Assembly (NCBI GenBank): GCA_032622095.1
Contig: CP136061.1
Span: 122,650,754 to 122,714,753, forward strand
Source of the DNA: Siphonodentalium dalli
Lineage: Eukaryota > Mollusca > Scaphopoda > Gadilida > Siphonodentaliidae
DNA length: 64,000 nucleotides
Reading direction: 5' to 3'
How positions within the stretch are numbered: position 1 is the stretch's first letter; each line of letters starts with the position of its first letter. This document shows positions 51,973 through 62,901 of this stretch, piece by piece. The position numbers were made by a program, and so were the translations under genes. The notes under the pieces are model-generated. The model did not search any database, had not been told where the DNA came from, and worked only from the letters and a program-made list of their open reading frames with translations.

Positions 51973-52614
51973 CTGAGGTTCATGAAAGTTATGCTAGCTA
52001 GTTTTCATATTTTACTATTAAACTCAACTTTTGCATTATATTTTTTTTGTCCATCCAACACATAGCATAACAATTTCAAAATTGTAGTTAAACTAAATTA
52101 TTTATTTATTTACCACTATCACTCGGCAAACTTTAACAGGAATTATCTTGTACCAATACAGAAAACCTTCTTTGGGCAACAAAACCACAAATTACATAAC
52201 AGAGTTCTCTCCCTCGCTATGTTTGATTGATCACAACCACAAATTTATGCTATTCAAATATAAGCATTTTTTTATTTCTAACTCTATGAGAGTCTTACTT
52301 GACTTATCCGATTCAGATTTAACATGAGTCATAAAAGGCATACAGGTTACAACAATCGATCCTGTCAGTGTTGAGAATTTGAACAATAAATCAGAATAAA
52401 TGATAAAATATAAAACATCATTTAATTGGCAAACAGATTAATATATTTCCATTGCCTACTGGCAATACTATTTCTTATCAGAATTCCCAAGTCTAAAAAT
52501 ACCAAAACTCCGCCTTCATGGAATACTACTTGGCAGTGTTCTACAGAGTACTTATGGATGGGGGCCCTGCTTGCAGTTTGACAAAACCATTGAGAGCAAT
52601 CCCCATATATTTGT
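51973..52614. other. Non-coding stretch
   Basis: No recognised repeat or exon. Confidence 0.4.
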
Positions 52615-52693
52615 TTAACCTGTTCGCTGCCAACTACGAGTTATCTCGTATCTTTTGCATGTATTGATCGGGCATTGGCAGTTAACGTGTTAA
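52615..52693. repeat. Possible 79-bp TTAA-flanked mini element
   Basis: TTAACCTGTTCGCTGCCAAC and ATTGGCAGTTAACGTGTTAA form imperfect inverted ends between TTAA at 52615-52618 and 52690-52693, with GAGTTATCTCG inside. It may be a tiny TTAA MITE or a coincidence. Confidence 0.4.
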
Positions 52694-52985
52694 CCTGTAT
52701 GAGCAACAGTTTGCTAATCAGAAACTCAACCAAAATTCTCATTCAAAACTGATATTCAAATTTAAACCATTTTCATATAAACTGAATACTTGCTGATGGA
52801 TAGCTTACTTGATTCCCATTGATTTATTTGTAGGGATATTCAGTTAATACAGTCTTTCCATGAGGAAAACACAGGGAGAGCACTTATTTGCTCTCACAAT
52901 TCAGAAGACTTGTGCAATTGCACCTGTAATATAATCATAGGTTGGGGTTGTCTCAAACAAAATGTCATTGTGGGATAGACATACA
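52694..52985. other. Short unassigned stretch
   Basis: No recognised features. Confidence 0.35.
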
Positions 52986-53196
52986 GTAATGCACTAATTA
53001 ATCGACTCCTTAAACACAGCAGAATTATGGGTAACTTTTCAGGATTTAGTCGGAAATACGGCTTGTTGCCATTCATCGGAAAGCTCTTGGGGAGAGCTTT
53101 CCGATGAATGGCAACAAGCCATATTTCCGACTAAATCCTGAAAAGTTACCCATAATTCTGCTGTGTTTAAGGAGTCGATTAATTAGAGCATTACTG
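52986..53196. mobile_element. Family A palindromic MITE, copy 12 (211 bp, near perfect)
   Basis: CAGTAATGCACTAATTAATC and GATTAATTAGAGCATTACTG, TA flanks at 52984-52985 and 53197-53198. The arms of about 100 bp fold at CTCTTGGGGAGAG with very few mismatches, making it one of the best-preserved copies. Confidence 0.95.
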
Positions 53197-53198
53197 TA

Positions 53199-54004
53199 CA
53201 TGTATGTTCAGTTCCACTTTCACATGTCCATAATTGAATGGAGATGGGACAGGATCTATTAAAGTCAACTTTCAAATAGTTCCAACTATTTGATTCAAAG
53301 TTCCCAGCCACCATAAGCAAGAAGGACGAGTGCAAACTCGTCAATTGAAACGGGTGCGAGAGCAATGGTGCCCGTTTCTTGGGAAGAACTGTTAATATTT
53401 AAAGTTGAACAGTTTTTTGCAGGTTAGGCTGTTGAATTTATAGACAGATTATAAACCATTTCAATGCATATACTTTCAGAACACAATTGTCACATGGTTA
53501 AATTTAACACTGGCACTAAAAAGCTGACTGGAAGCTGTTTTTTCCAACAAGGGTTACTATGAGTTAATTCAAAGAGAGACATGTGCATTCCGCCACTCAG
53601 AGCAGTATGTGTCTGCATTTTAATTTCATGTTACATAATTTACAAAAGTCAGATGATATTCAATCAGTCATTCAATTGCTTCAAATTAGTTAATTAGTGA
53701 ATTATTAGTTTATATCATTATTCAGGAATTGCAAAAACCAAAACATATGAATGGCTCGACCATTCACAGCTAGCTATTAACTTATGGTTGTGCTAACTTG
53801 TGGTGCTGCGTGGGTTTATCTCAAAATTTGGGACAGGTTTATTAAAGAGAAATAAGTTTGATTCCAGCTAATTTTATGAGAATATTGAGTACGAGAGATA
53901 TATAAATATAAGAAATCGATGTGGGGGGGGGGGGGGGGATGTTATGTTGAGGAATGCTGCATTTTGCACATGTAGCGTGAACCACCCTAAAATCGTATTC
54001 TTCA
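53199..54004. other. Non-coding stretch with poly-G
   Basis: A run of 16 G lies at 53923-53938. No exon or known repeat otherwise. Confidence 0.5.
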
Positions 54005-54261
54005 TTAACCCTTTTGTCACTAAATGGATTCTCCCATTTAGTTATAAAAGTATACATGGATATGTTCTATTATTTATCTGGAGAGATGTTCTGATAATAA
54101 AAGCAGATGACAGATAGACGAAAAGATATTAATACAAGTGCAGAAGGATTTATAGTCATTGCATTGTGGGAAATGTTCAGATAATAAGTTCAACAAATGG
54201 CCTATGGTCTATATTAAATGGAACTACTCGTCGATGAGCATTTTAGTAAAGAAAGGGTTAA
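54005..54261. mobile_element. Family E TTAA element, complete copy (257 bp)
   Basis: TTAA at 54005-54008 and 54258-54261. CCCTTTTGTCACTAAATGG at the left; TTTTAGTAAAGAAAGGG at the right. Interior landmarks GGAGAGATGTTCTG, GTGCAGAAGGATTTATAG and TTCAGATAATAAGTTC run in reverse orientation relative to 6579-6843. Confidence 0.88.
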
Positions 54262-54286
54262 AACAAGCAACCACTACATTAATTTA

Positions 54287-54513
54287 TTAACCCTTTCATG
54301 ATGAGAGCTACGCTGGTGCAGCATTAAAGATCCTGTGCCAGTGCATTCTCTTATATATGCTAGTCAGTGCTTACAAGATCAAGGTAAATATCATTAGGCC
54401 AATGTAACTCTTATATATGTGAGGCTACCTATGGGAGACTCGCATATATAAGAGAATACATTGGCACAGGGTTTTCGCAAATTTTTTGGAAGTTATAGTC
54501 ATGGAAGGGGTAT
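54287..54513. mobile_element. Family D TTAA element, copy 6
   Basis: TTAACCCTTTCATGATGAGAG, GTGCAGCATTAAAGATCC, remnants of hairpin 1, AAGATCAAGGTAAATATC, hairpin 2 (about 54398-54464), GGCACAGGGTTTTCGC and GTCATGGAAGGGG. The right TTAA coincides with the start of the next element. Confidence 0.8.
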
Positions 54514-54915
54514 TTAACCCTTTACCCAACAGAAGGGCCCTGTGCCAATGCATTCTCTTATATATGCGAGTCGACCATAGGTCGCCTCGCATATATAAGA
54601 GAATGCATTGGCTTAACACATTAAAAATTATAAAATTGTTAAAGAATGTAAGAAAAAAATGGTAAAAAGTGTTAAAAAAAAAATTTTTTTTAGGCCAATG
54701 CATTCTCTTATATATGCGAGGCGACCTATGGTCGACTCGCATATATAAGAGAATGCATTGGCACAGGGCATAACTGTAACCATCACAATGTGGTCAATGA
54801 GCCGGTTCCAATGATATACATATGTGTATGGTTCTATTGAGACAGACCGAAGATATTTTAGGCTGTTGAAGCTTTATTTGGCCAGTTTTGGCCGGTTTGT
54901 TGGGTAAAGGGTTAA
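54514..54915. mobile_element. Family C TTAA element, copy 5 (402 bp)
   Basis: TTAACCCTTTACCCAACAG at 54514 and TTGGGTAAAGGGTTAA ending at 54915. Two 67-bp hairpins lie at about 54544-54612 and 54694-54762. The unique arm with AAGATATTTTAGGCTG lies on the right, so this copy is in opposite orientation to copies 1, 2 and 6. Confidence 0.92.
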
Positions 54916-55574
54916 TGTACTTTTAATTTATCACACCTATAGATATCCACACTTGCCTCCTGGGTGTCTTAAACCCGTTTAAACTAGTTTTGATAAATTG
55001 TAGAGCCTTATCATTATTCAGTCAGTAAAGTCAAGCTTTCCATCAAGGGAGCTTACACTAATTTTATTGAATAATTTCTTCTGGATTGTCGGTGTTAAAA
55101 TTCCTGATTAAATTTACTGTCTGGTGACATTTTACCCATTGTCTCCATCTGATATCAATTTTTTATGCTGAAATAGAGGAATTTTCATTTGAGCCTATTG
55201 TACTTGTGATGATTAATTAGTATATTTATTTCAATTAGTTTCCTTTTTGTATAGTAATGAATTTCCTCTAGGTGCTATCAAGTGCTAAGAGTGGAACATA
55301 TGTTCATTTGAATGTGGTGTTCTTGATTAAGGCTTACTTTACTAAATAATAATTACATCCTCTTCATTCTCCTTAATATTTTACCATTGGTTTCTAGAAT
55401 ACTTTTGTATTTAAATAGGATAATTATGTTATAGGATGGAAGTGAGTGTTGAGTGTAGGAATTTCGTCATGACAACATGGAACCTTGAGGCAACAGCACT
55501 ATAAAGTTCCCCAATATTTTAACAATATTTCCAACTCAAAATACATTTTTAGATTGATATTTTTCACTGAGATG
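54916..55574. other. Non-coding stretch
   Basis: TTTCCTCTAG at about 55272 precedes 24 open codons, but the product is unrecognised. No repeat was identified. Confidence 0.4.
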
Positions 55575-55745
55575 TAATTATTTAAGAAATAACTCTTGTT
55601 TCAATTAAGGTTATACAGTTATGACCAAAAAGTTTGAAGATAAATTCTATAATGAGCATAGCGCAGTTATTGAAAATTTATCTTCAAACTTTTCAGTTAT
55701 AACTCATAACCTTAATCGAAACAAGAGTTATTTCTTATAATTTAA
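55575..55745. repeat. Palindrome, about 70-bp arms
   Basis: AAGAAATAACTCTTGTTTCA and its complement near 55719 flank AATTAAGGTTATACAGTTAT / GTTATAACTCATAACCTTAA and TTTGAAGATAAATT / AATTTATCTTCAAA. Fold near 55660. Unique in the window. Confidence 0.85.
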
Positions 55746-56386
55746 ACCGTCATTTCACAAGAGAACCACCAAAAGTAGAAGTTAGAAGTATAGTGAGTGT
55801 ACAACATTGAGACCCTTTCCAACCTAAAAGGCACTTAAAGTTGAAAGAGACACCTGTCACTCAAAACGTGTGCTTATCGATGATCACGTCGCATCGGCAA
55901 TTCAGCAATTCTGATTGGCTTGTTGCGAATGTAGTTGCACGTGTAATTGATATTTGACTGCAGTGGCACAAATCCTTGTTAGATTTAATTTCCGTGTTTC
56001 ATTTCTTTTATTTGCAATTGTTCCATCTTGTTGATTTGTCTAGTTACTTGTGCATTGAATATTAGAATCTAGTATGGTTATTGCCAATAGTGATACCCGA
56101 AGGAATTATGATGCAGCACAGAAATGTCATGTTAAGTGGTAGGAAGCATCGAACAATTTTCATGGACATTTTTTAGGCATGCGGTATAGGCATGGTCCTT
56201 GCCGCTGCTGTCATTTCTGTAATCGAGAAATGTAGGTTATCGAGAAATAACCTAACTGGCAAAGTGTATGGCAGCCAATTGTTTCACAGTATTTCGTTGA
56301 TTGACAGCTTATGATTAAATTATAATTACACAGTTTAAATTCCTATGAACTGTGTAATTACATTAGGACACCCAGGTTTAATATTC
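55746..56386. other. Non-coding stretch
   Basis: No recognised features. Confidence 0.4.
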
Positions 56387-56618
56387 CTTAACTCATTGAG
56401 GAGGAAATTTTCAGATAATAAGTTAAAGAAATGGCCACTGCCATTTTTGTTGAACATTTTATCTTAATATTTCCCAAAAGTGAATAGGAATCCTTCTGCC
56501 CTTGTATAATAGGTCATCTGCTAATATTCCCTAAACATCCATTGAGATGAATAAATTATTATTTCAATGCATACTTTTGTGATTAAATAGGAGAATCCAT
56601 TTAGTAAATAAAGTTTTA
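56387..56618 (+). mobile_element. Family E element, decayed copy
   Basis: CTTAACTCATTGAGGAGGAAA, TTCAGATAATAAGTTAAAG, GAATAGGAATCCTTCTGCCC, AACATCCATTGAGATGAATA and GAGAATCCATTTAGTAAATA. The right TTAA is not intact. Confidence 0.6.
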
Positions 56619-57159
56619 AAGCAGCATGTGTTTTTACGTGAGAATAAGCCCTCCAGTCTCCTTTATATAGTGCCAGACTTGCTTTGTCTCAACATCCAGC
56701 ATGTGCTTATATAGAAATCCCCCCTCCATCAACATCCCGAGATGGTCCAAAACTTGGGCGAAGAAGTACATCTTAGAACAGAATAGCAAAACGAAAAAAA
56801 ATAACGAAAAAAAAAAACTCAGTGTAATCTGTATCAGGATTTTATTATATAACAATTATTGGTAATGGCTGTCTAATTTTTATTATGATAACAGGCAGGT
56901 TATATACCAAGTCTGGTATACCGGTATTACTATGATGTTTGTGGATCCTGACTATTTGTTGTGGGGAAAAGGGATGCTGTTTAGAAAAAAGAACCACTAT
57001 GTTACTTAAATTGTTTTTTTGCAATTATTTGTTTTATAAACGTTATTTATATTTATATACACAATGTTAACGATAATAAACCCCATACATTTGTATTGGT
57101 CTATATCGTGTTTAAGATTATGCAGCCCCTATTTCTCAACCCATGATTAATTATTGCAT
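56619..57159. other. Non-coding stretch
   Basis: A-rich tract AAAAAAAATAACGAAAAAAA at about 56793. AACTCAGTGTAATCTGTATC is echoed at 60548, so a minor dispersed repeat may be present. Confidence 0.4.
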
Positions 57160-57483
57160 ACTAGCTGATGTGTCCGACTTCATCCAGGCTATTTAGGGAT
57201 TTCATTGTGATCGCCTCCATTTGGGCAGAATATATTAGGAGAAAGAAGAAAAAAAACTATTGTTCGATCGGTCCAGAAACATGCCTATATGAGCGTATAT
57301 GAGCGAGGTCAAGGTCAAGGACACGGCCTCACGATAAATTGGACCCACCCATATTGTTCCTGGGATCAAAGTATAAGCCTACATGCCACATTTGGGTGGG
57401 ATCGGTCAAGCAGTTTTCAAGTCTATAAGACACATACATACATACACATACATACATACAGAAGTTCCAAAATATATAATAGA
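57160..57483 (+). repeat. Family L element, first of a head-to-tail array
   Basis: It starts ACTAGCTGATGTGTCCGAC, then TTCATCCAGGCTATTTAGGG, GCGAGGTCAAGGTCAAGGAC, CCTACATGCCACATTTGGG, CAAGCAGTTTTCAAGTCTAT and (CATA)n, ending CCAAAATATATAATAGA. The next element starts immediately with CTAGCAGG. Confidence 0.75.
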
Positions 57484-58184
57484 CTAGCAGGTTAGCCCGC
57501 CACTGGCGTGGTTCGTCTCATGGCTTTATTCGAAAAAGCTTTATTAATTTTTTTAATTAATTAAAAAAAAAATGTTTTTTCAATTCGCCGAAATCCGCCA
57601 GTTTTACCCGATTTGACCTTGTATTGATAATTTTGAAGGTCAAGGTCAGGTCGGGGTCACAATTTAACCTGCCCATGAGCTCAATCGGTTCGAGTCTATA
57701 AAGGACACACACATATATATATCATTTGTGGGTACCCGTTTCAAGGTGAAGATCACCTAGGATGGAAAAACTGACCCGATCCCAGTTCCTAGGAAGCCCT
57801 AAGTACGTAAGAATCACACAACACGCTCATGTCTGGATACCATAAGTACGTAAGAATCACACAACACCCTCACCGACGCTGACGCCCGTGTACAGACTTA
57901 AGAATCACATTACGCACATACGCTCTTTATCAACTACACTGCAGATAGGAACGCTCTTTAACTATCAACCTGATTAACCCCCGCCGTGCTGTTGACGGTG
58001 ATTTTGATAATTGGTAGTGAAGAACGGGTGGTCGGAGCTTCTCCAAAATGCCTCGATGACCATTCCCGTGGGATTTTACCCTTAGATGGGAAGTTTGGGC
58101 TCCATCGAGCCAGCCGTTTTAGAGTCTATAGAGGACAAATATACACATATATTTATATACGTAGTTCTCAAAATATATAGTAGA
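57484..58184 (+). repeat. Family I element, copy 2, second of the array
   Basis: Starts CTAGCAGGTTAGCCCGCCAC; the blocks match 50417-51116. Near 57540 a T/A-rich palindrome TTAATTTTTTTAATTAATT replaces the usual sequence. Ends CTCAAAATATATAGTAGA. Confidence 0.8.
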
Positions 58185-58750
58185 CTAGCCGATGAGCCCG
58201 ACGTTGTCCGGGGTATTCAAAAACCAAATTTCAAGTCGATAGCTCTACACAGCTCGACGTTGTCCGGGCTATTCAAAAACCAAACTTCAAGTCGATAGCT
58301 CTACCCGTTTCCGATATCTGGTCTGTGCATGCGCGAATCTGGCGTCGCACGGGCTCGGCGACCCGATAAAATTCGTATCCGGGGCAAGATACATTCACAT
58401 ACCAAATTTCAAGTCGATAGCTCCACCCGTTTCCGATATCTCGTCTGCGCATGCGCGAAGCTGGCGTCGCACGGGCTCGGCGACCCGATAAAATTCGTAT
58501 CCGGGGCAAGATACATTCACATACCAAATTTCAAGTCGATAGCTCCACCCGTTTCCGAGATCTCATCTGCGCATGCGCGAAGCGGGCGCCGCACGGGCTC
58601 GCCAATACGACAACGTCCACCGCCTGGTCAAACTACACACACGTACCAAGTTTCGTCCCGATCGGTCGAGAATCGTAGATTTGTATAAATGACAAACATA
58701 CAGACAAACATACAGACAAACAGACAGAGGTCTTCAAAATATATAGGAGA
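58185..58750 (+). repeat. Family M element, third of the array
   Basis: Starts CTAGCCGATGAGCCCGACG, then two or three tandem units of about 118 bp with CAAATTTCAAGTCGATAGC, CCACCCGTTTCCGAGATCTC and GCGAAGCTGGCGTCGCACG. It then has CCGATCGGTCGAGAATCG and (CATACAGACAAA)n, ending TTCAAAATATATAGGAGA. The short frames at 58086-58688 come from these repeats. Confidence 0.8.
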
Positions 58751-59936
58751 CTAGCAGATTAGCCCGCCACTGACGTGGTTCGTCTCATGGCTTAGTTCGG
58801 AAAAGCAATTGCAACAGCTTCCGAGACACTGTCGTGGGCCACGGACTGCCGTAACAGTTGATAACATGTTCACATTCTGCAGATCGGGCACTGCTGTCAG
58901 TCAAAAAATATAACGCACATGCTATAACTCCAGTATCACTAACGTACGTGGCATCGGAAGGGTCAGGTTAACTTCTGCCTGGATCCACGTGACGTAATTC
59001 ACAACCACGTGTATTTACCTCGAAAGTGTTAAAATTGCGTGACCGTGACACACACAATGGTCCGATATTGGGCACGCATTCCCTGGAATTTCCCAGAAGA
59101 TATTCATGGGGAGGTCAAGTGACCAATTTTGAAATTTGCTGGTCGCATTCGTCTGTAGGTCTGAGGAATTTTCGGCTAGATATTGTTACCAACATGACAT
59201 ATTTAAATTAATCCCGCCGTGCACCCCCATCACCAACGCGACGTAATTTTGGTACCATGTGTTGCGTTCTAAAAATAGGTCGATTGCAGTGGATTCGTAG
59301 ATGACGAAATATGAGTGCGACAGAGAATATTGTTTGATCGAAAGCATTTGAATTAATACGTCACAAGACTCGCCTTGATGCTGGCTAATAGATATTTGTC
59401 CCTGCTAGGTGTTGGGAATGTGAATTAAAATTGCTGTGGAGGTCTAATCCGATGAAAATGTCCCCTTTCCTAGGAAGCGGTTTGAGTCTATAAAGGATAC
59501 ACACATATATATAATTTGGGAGTACCCGTTTCAAGGTGAAGATCACCTCGGGCGGAAAAACTGACCCGATGAAAATCTCCGCCGTTCATAGGAAGCCCTA
59601 AGTACGTCACACAACACGCTCATGTCTGGATACAGTCTTACACGCACACGCCCAGACCCAGACGTAGGAATCACATTACACACATACGCTCTTTATCAAC
59701 GACACTGCGGATACGAACGCTCTTTAACTATCAACGCGATTAACCCCGCAGTGCCATTTTTTGTGACTGAGAGTGGATAACGGGTGCTCTGAGCTTCTCC
59801 AAAATGCCGCGACGACCATTCTTGTGGGTTTTTGCCCTTAGATGGGAAGTTTGAGCCCAATCGATGCAGCCGTTTTCGAGTCTATAAAGGACAAATATAT
59901 ATACACATATAGGGAAGTCTCAAAATATATATGAGA
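58751..59936 (+). repeat. Family I element, copy 3, fourth of the array, with 600-bp extra interior
   Basis: Starts CTAGCAGATTAGCCCGCCAC and resumes the family at about 59455 (GATGAAAATGTCCCC). The segment 58835-59450, from CACTGTCGTGGGCCACGG on, is absent from copies 1 and 2. It may be part of a longer master element or an insertion. The 61-codon frame at 59026-59211 lies there, without a recognised domain. Ends CTCAAAATATATATGAGA. Confidence 0.75.
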
Positions 59937-60176
59937 TAATATTGAGCACTATAATCCAAACAATGTCAATCTGGTGATTTCGCTGTTGGACCACAAACTC
60001 ATGGAACCATTTAACATTTGTATGTGCATGGTAAACTTATTCCATGTCATACTGATTCTTTATATTTCGGCACGATTGGAGGTACGGTCAACCAATCGCC
60101 AATGGTAATCAGCACTTTATACTCATTTAATTTGTTCATGGGTGGATACTTGTATATATATATATATATATATGTA
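59937..60176. other. Unassigned stretch ending in a TA microsatellite
   Basis: (TA)n at about 60153-60173. Nothing else was recognised. Confidence 0.5.
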
Positions 60177-60317
60177 CAGTAATGCCCTAAATAATCGACT
60201 CCTTAACCACAGCAGAATTATGGGTAACTTTTCAGGATTCAGTCGGAAATATGGCTTGTTGCCATTCATTGGAAAGCTCTCAGTTACCCATAATTCTGCT
60301 GTGGTTATTTTGGGCAT
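60177..60317. mobile_element. Family A MITE, copy 13 (right arm shortened)
   Basis: CAGTAATGCCCTAAATAATC with the full left arm to GGAAAGCTCTCAG, then a jump to TTACCCATAATTCTGCTG, GGTTATTTTGGGCATCAT. The inner right arm is deleted. Confidence 0.88.
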
Positions 60318-60834
60318 CATAGGTTCTATAATATGCATGTTATTTTTCCTTGTACCATGTAACAATGGCTGGAATACACAATCAATGGAGTTTCCCCAAT
60401 AATTAAGTGCCAAAATTGCACTTTCTCCTCATTTGGTGAGTGCTGACAGTTAATGCCACCCACAGTCACCCCTGCATGCTCCAAATTCTACATAAAAAAA
60501 TAACAATGTTGTTCCATGTGCATCTCGGAGCAGAATAACAAAAAAAACTAGGTGTAATCTATATCACAATTTACATAGTTCTCTATCTGGATTATTGACT
60601 TCGATTTGTGGAACAAATTTGAATACCCCACTCTAATTATCAGATGCTATATGCTAATTCAGGATGTAGTTGTCAACACCCTAATCACTGAGTTCTGTAC
60701 TTCGTATCAATACTTAGCTTTGTGCCAAAGACAGGGGGATTAGTTGTGGGATACGAGGCTCAGGGTTCTATTACAAACCAGGCTTAAGAATGGCTAATGA
60801 TCAAGACTATCACTATAATGTTACACTCTGTGTA
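60318..60834. other. Non-coding stretch
   Basis: No recognised repeat apart from a short echo of 56820 (AGGTGTAATCTATATCA). Confidence 0.4.
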
Positions 60835-61053
60835 CAGTAATGCCCTAAGTAATCGACCCCTTAACCACAACAGAATTATGGGTAACTTTTCAGGATTTAG
60901 TTGGAAATATGGCTTGTTGCCATTCATCGGAAAGCTCTCTACGAGAGCTTTCCGATTCTGATTAATGGCAACAAGCCATATTTCCGTCTAAATCCTGAAA
61001 AGTTACCCATAATTCTGCTGTGGTTAAGGGGTCGATTACTTAGGGCATTACTT
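60835..61053. mobile_element. Family A palindromic MITE, copy 14
   Basis: CAGTAATGCCCTAAGTAATC and GATTACTTAGGGCATTACTT, TA flanks at 60833-60834 and 61054-61055. GACCCCTT replaces GACTCCTT in both arms (a matched change). The centre has a 9-bp TTCTGATTA insertion. Confidence 0.92.
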
Positions 61054-61818
61054 TAGTTCTCACTCGTTATCTTGTTATTCTGTGTATCTGCAACTGCATA
61101 ATGCTTTCTAGAAGAGACGTTGTGATCAATGGGTTGTTTCTTAATAACATGCTATCGATTCTGTGTTTTCAAGGGCATTTTTAATTATCATTAGTTGATT
61201 GGTTCTCAAGGCATATTCAGACGGCGTCGCGACCGATGCGCCTTCAGCTTCGATGCTCAATTAGCACAGACATAATATCACATGTTCGCACAGTGTTGCA
61301 AATGAAGCGATGCGATCAAAGTGCCGATCGGAAGATTATAAAGCATGAAGTCATACAATTAAATGATATAATTAAATTGGCATTTTATTTTTTATTAGAA
61401 GGCATCAAAAGGACTATTTCAGAACTATTGACTTGATGTGTGTTGGACCAATGATTCCCACAGACCCAAGCTTGGGGAAAATTACCACATATATACCATA
61501 TATACCATATGTGATGACTTGCTGTGATTAGTTACCATTTTGAAAACACAAAACAAACGAGGATCGACCCCCCAATGTAGGATGACGGAATTTCCACGAG
61601 AATATTTTGGCACCATTGACGCGGAAATTGTGCTGCTTGCTTTGTCGTCTGTAAGGGCCTTTATAAATAGATCATTATTGCATATTTATCTGTAAAACAC
61701 TCCGATATATCACAGAAAACAAAAGAAAAATTATAACCAATGCAAAGGAAGGTTCTTTTACTGTTCAATGGAAAAAATTGTCAGTTGCTTTCATTGTTCT
61801 ATTACAAATCAGCTTGGC
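61054..61818. other. Non-coding stretch
   Basis: GATGCGCCTTCAGC and CGATGCGATCAAAGTGCCGATCG near 61240-61330 give a GC-rich island. The 66-codon frame at 61236-61436 has no known domain. (ATATACCAT) is repeated at 61490-61515. Confidence 0.4.
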
Positions 61819-62220
61819 TTAACCCTTTACCCAACAAACCGGCCAAAACCGGCCAAATAAAGCTTCAACAGCCTAAAATATCTTCGGTCTGTCTCAATAG
61901 AACCATACAAATATGGATATCATTGGAATCGGCTCCTTGACCACATTGTGATAGTTACAGTTATGCCCTGTGCCAATGCATTCTCTTATATATGCGAGTC
62001 GACCATAGGTCGCCTCGCATATATAACAGAATGCATTGGCCTAAAAAAATACTTTTTTTTAACACTTTTTACCATTTTTTCTTACATTCTTTAACAATTT
62101 TTATAATTTTTAATGTGTTAAGCCAATGCATTCTCTTATATATGCGAGGCGACCTATGGTCGACTCGCATATATAAGAGAATGCATTGGCACAGGGCCGT
62201 TCTGTTGGGTAAAGGGTTAA
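61819..62220. mobile_element. Family C TTAA element, copy 6 (402 bp)
   Basis: TTAA at 61819-61822 and 62217-62220, CCCTTTACCCAACAAACCGG at the left, two 67-bp hairpins (about 61972-62040 and 62124-62192). Nearly identical to copies 1 and 2, implying recent mobility. Confidence 0.93.
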
Positions 62221-62335
62221 AGATGCTCTATCTCTTCCTGGCAGCACTTCCAAAAACAACAACAAGCTTTATATGAAACTCCTTTTCAAGGCACGTTTCA
62301 ATTATTATTACCAAAATACACAAGAGGAACATCTG

Positions 62336-62714
62336 ATGGTGCACAGGCCTGAGAATAAGGTACCTGTCATTTACAGAATGAGGTCTCCAGAGGGTGCATT
62401 TAGTGACGCTATCCTGCATGGGGACCTCTGGGGACCTCATTCTGCATGGCCTCATCTGCTTTGGGAGACATAGACTCAGATTGAAGTTTCCAAATGGTGA
62501 ATATTGTGATGCAATGTATCGTCTGCCAATTTGGGGATATAAATTTGATAATGAAGTAACTTTCCAGATAAGATGAGGCTTTAGCAGAATGAGGTCCCCT
62601 GTGAGTGAATTTGTTGATGCTAGCCCCCTATGTGGGATAGCGTCACTAAATTCACCCTCTGGGGGCCTCATTCTGCAAATGACAGGCACCTTATTATCAG
62701 GCCTGCTGGTGCAC
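62336..62714. repeat. Family F double-hairpin element, copy 9
   Basis: TGGTGCACAGGCCTGAGAATA / TTATCAGGCCTGCTGGTGCAC outer inverted ends, then AGGTACCTGTCATTTACAG. The first hairpin is reduced to GGGGACCTCTGGGGACCTC. The second hairpin GTGAGTGAATTTGTTGATGC / CGTCACTAAATTCACCC is complete. The 162-codon minus frame (62228-62716) is a palindrome by-product. Confidence 0.82.
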
Positions 62715-62901
62715 ATATTTCACCTAAATTGTTTTAAAACAGATTTCCAACCAAAAATATTAAATTGTAATGTTATAAAATTGGCCCGATTCATAGAAAT
62801 AATTAGAAAATAAAATTATTTTCTTGGTGACAGAAGCTCCTGTTAAATGGTGTCTCTAATTAAACAATTATTATTGTGTCATATATGGTTGCTGTTATAT
62901 A

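Noticed and set aside
54425-54742. 105-codon frame (and 61992-62276) as a conserved protein
   Set aside because: The shared peptide comes from the nearly identical family C hairpins, which read similarly in both orientations.
62228-62716. 162-codon minus-strand frame
   Set aside because: It lies across family F hairpins and encodes mirrored arm peptides also seen at 18675, 18787, 23519, 23835 and 43895.
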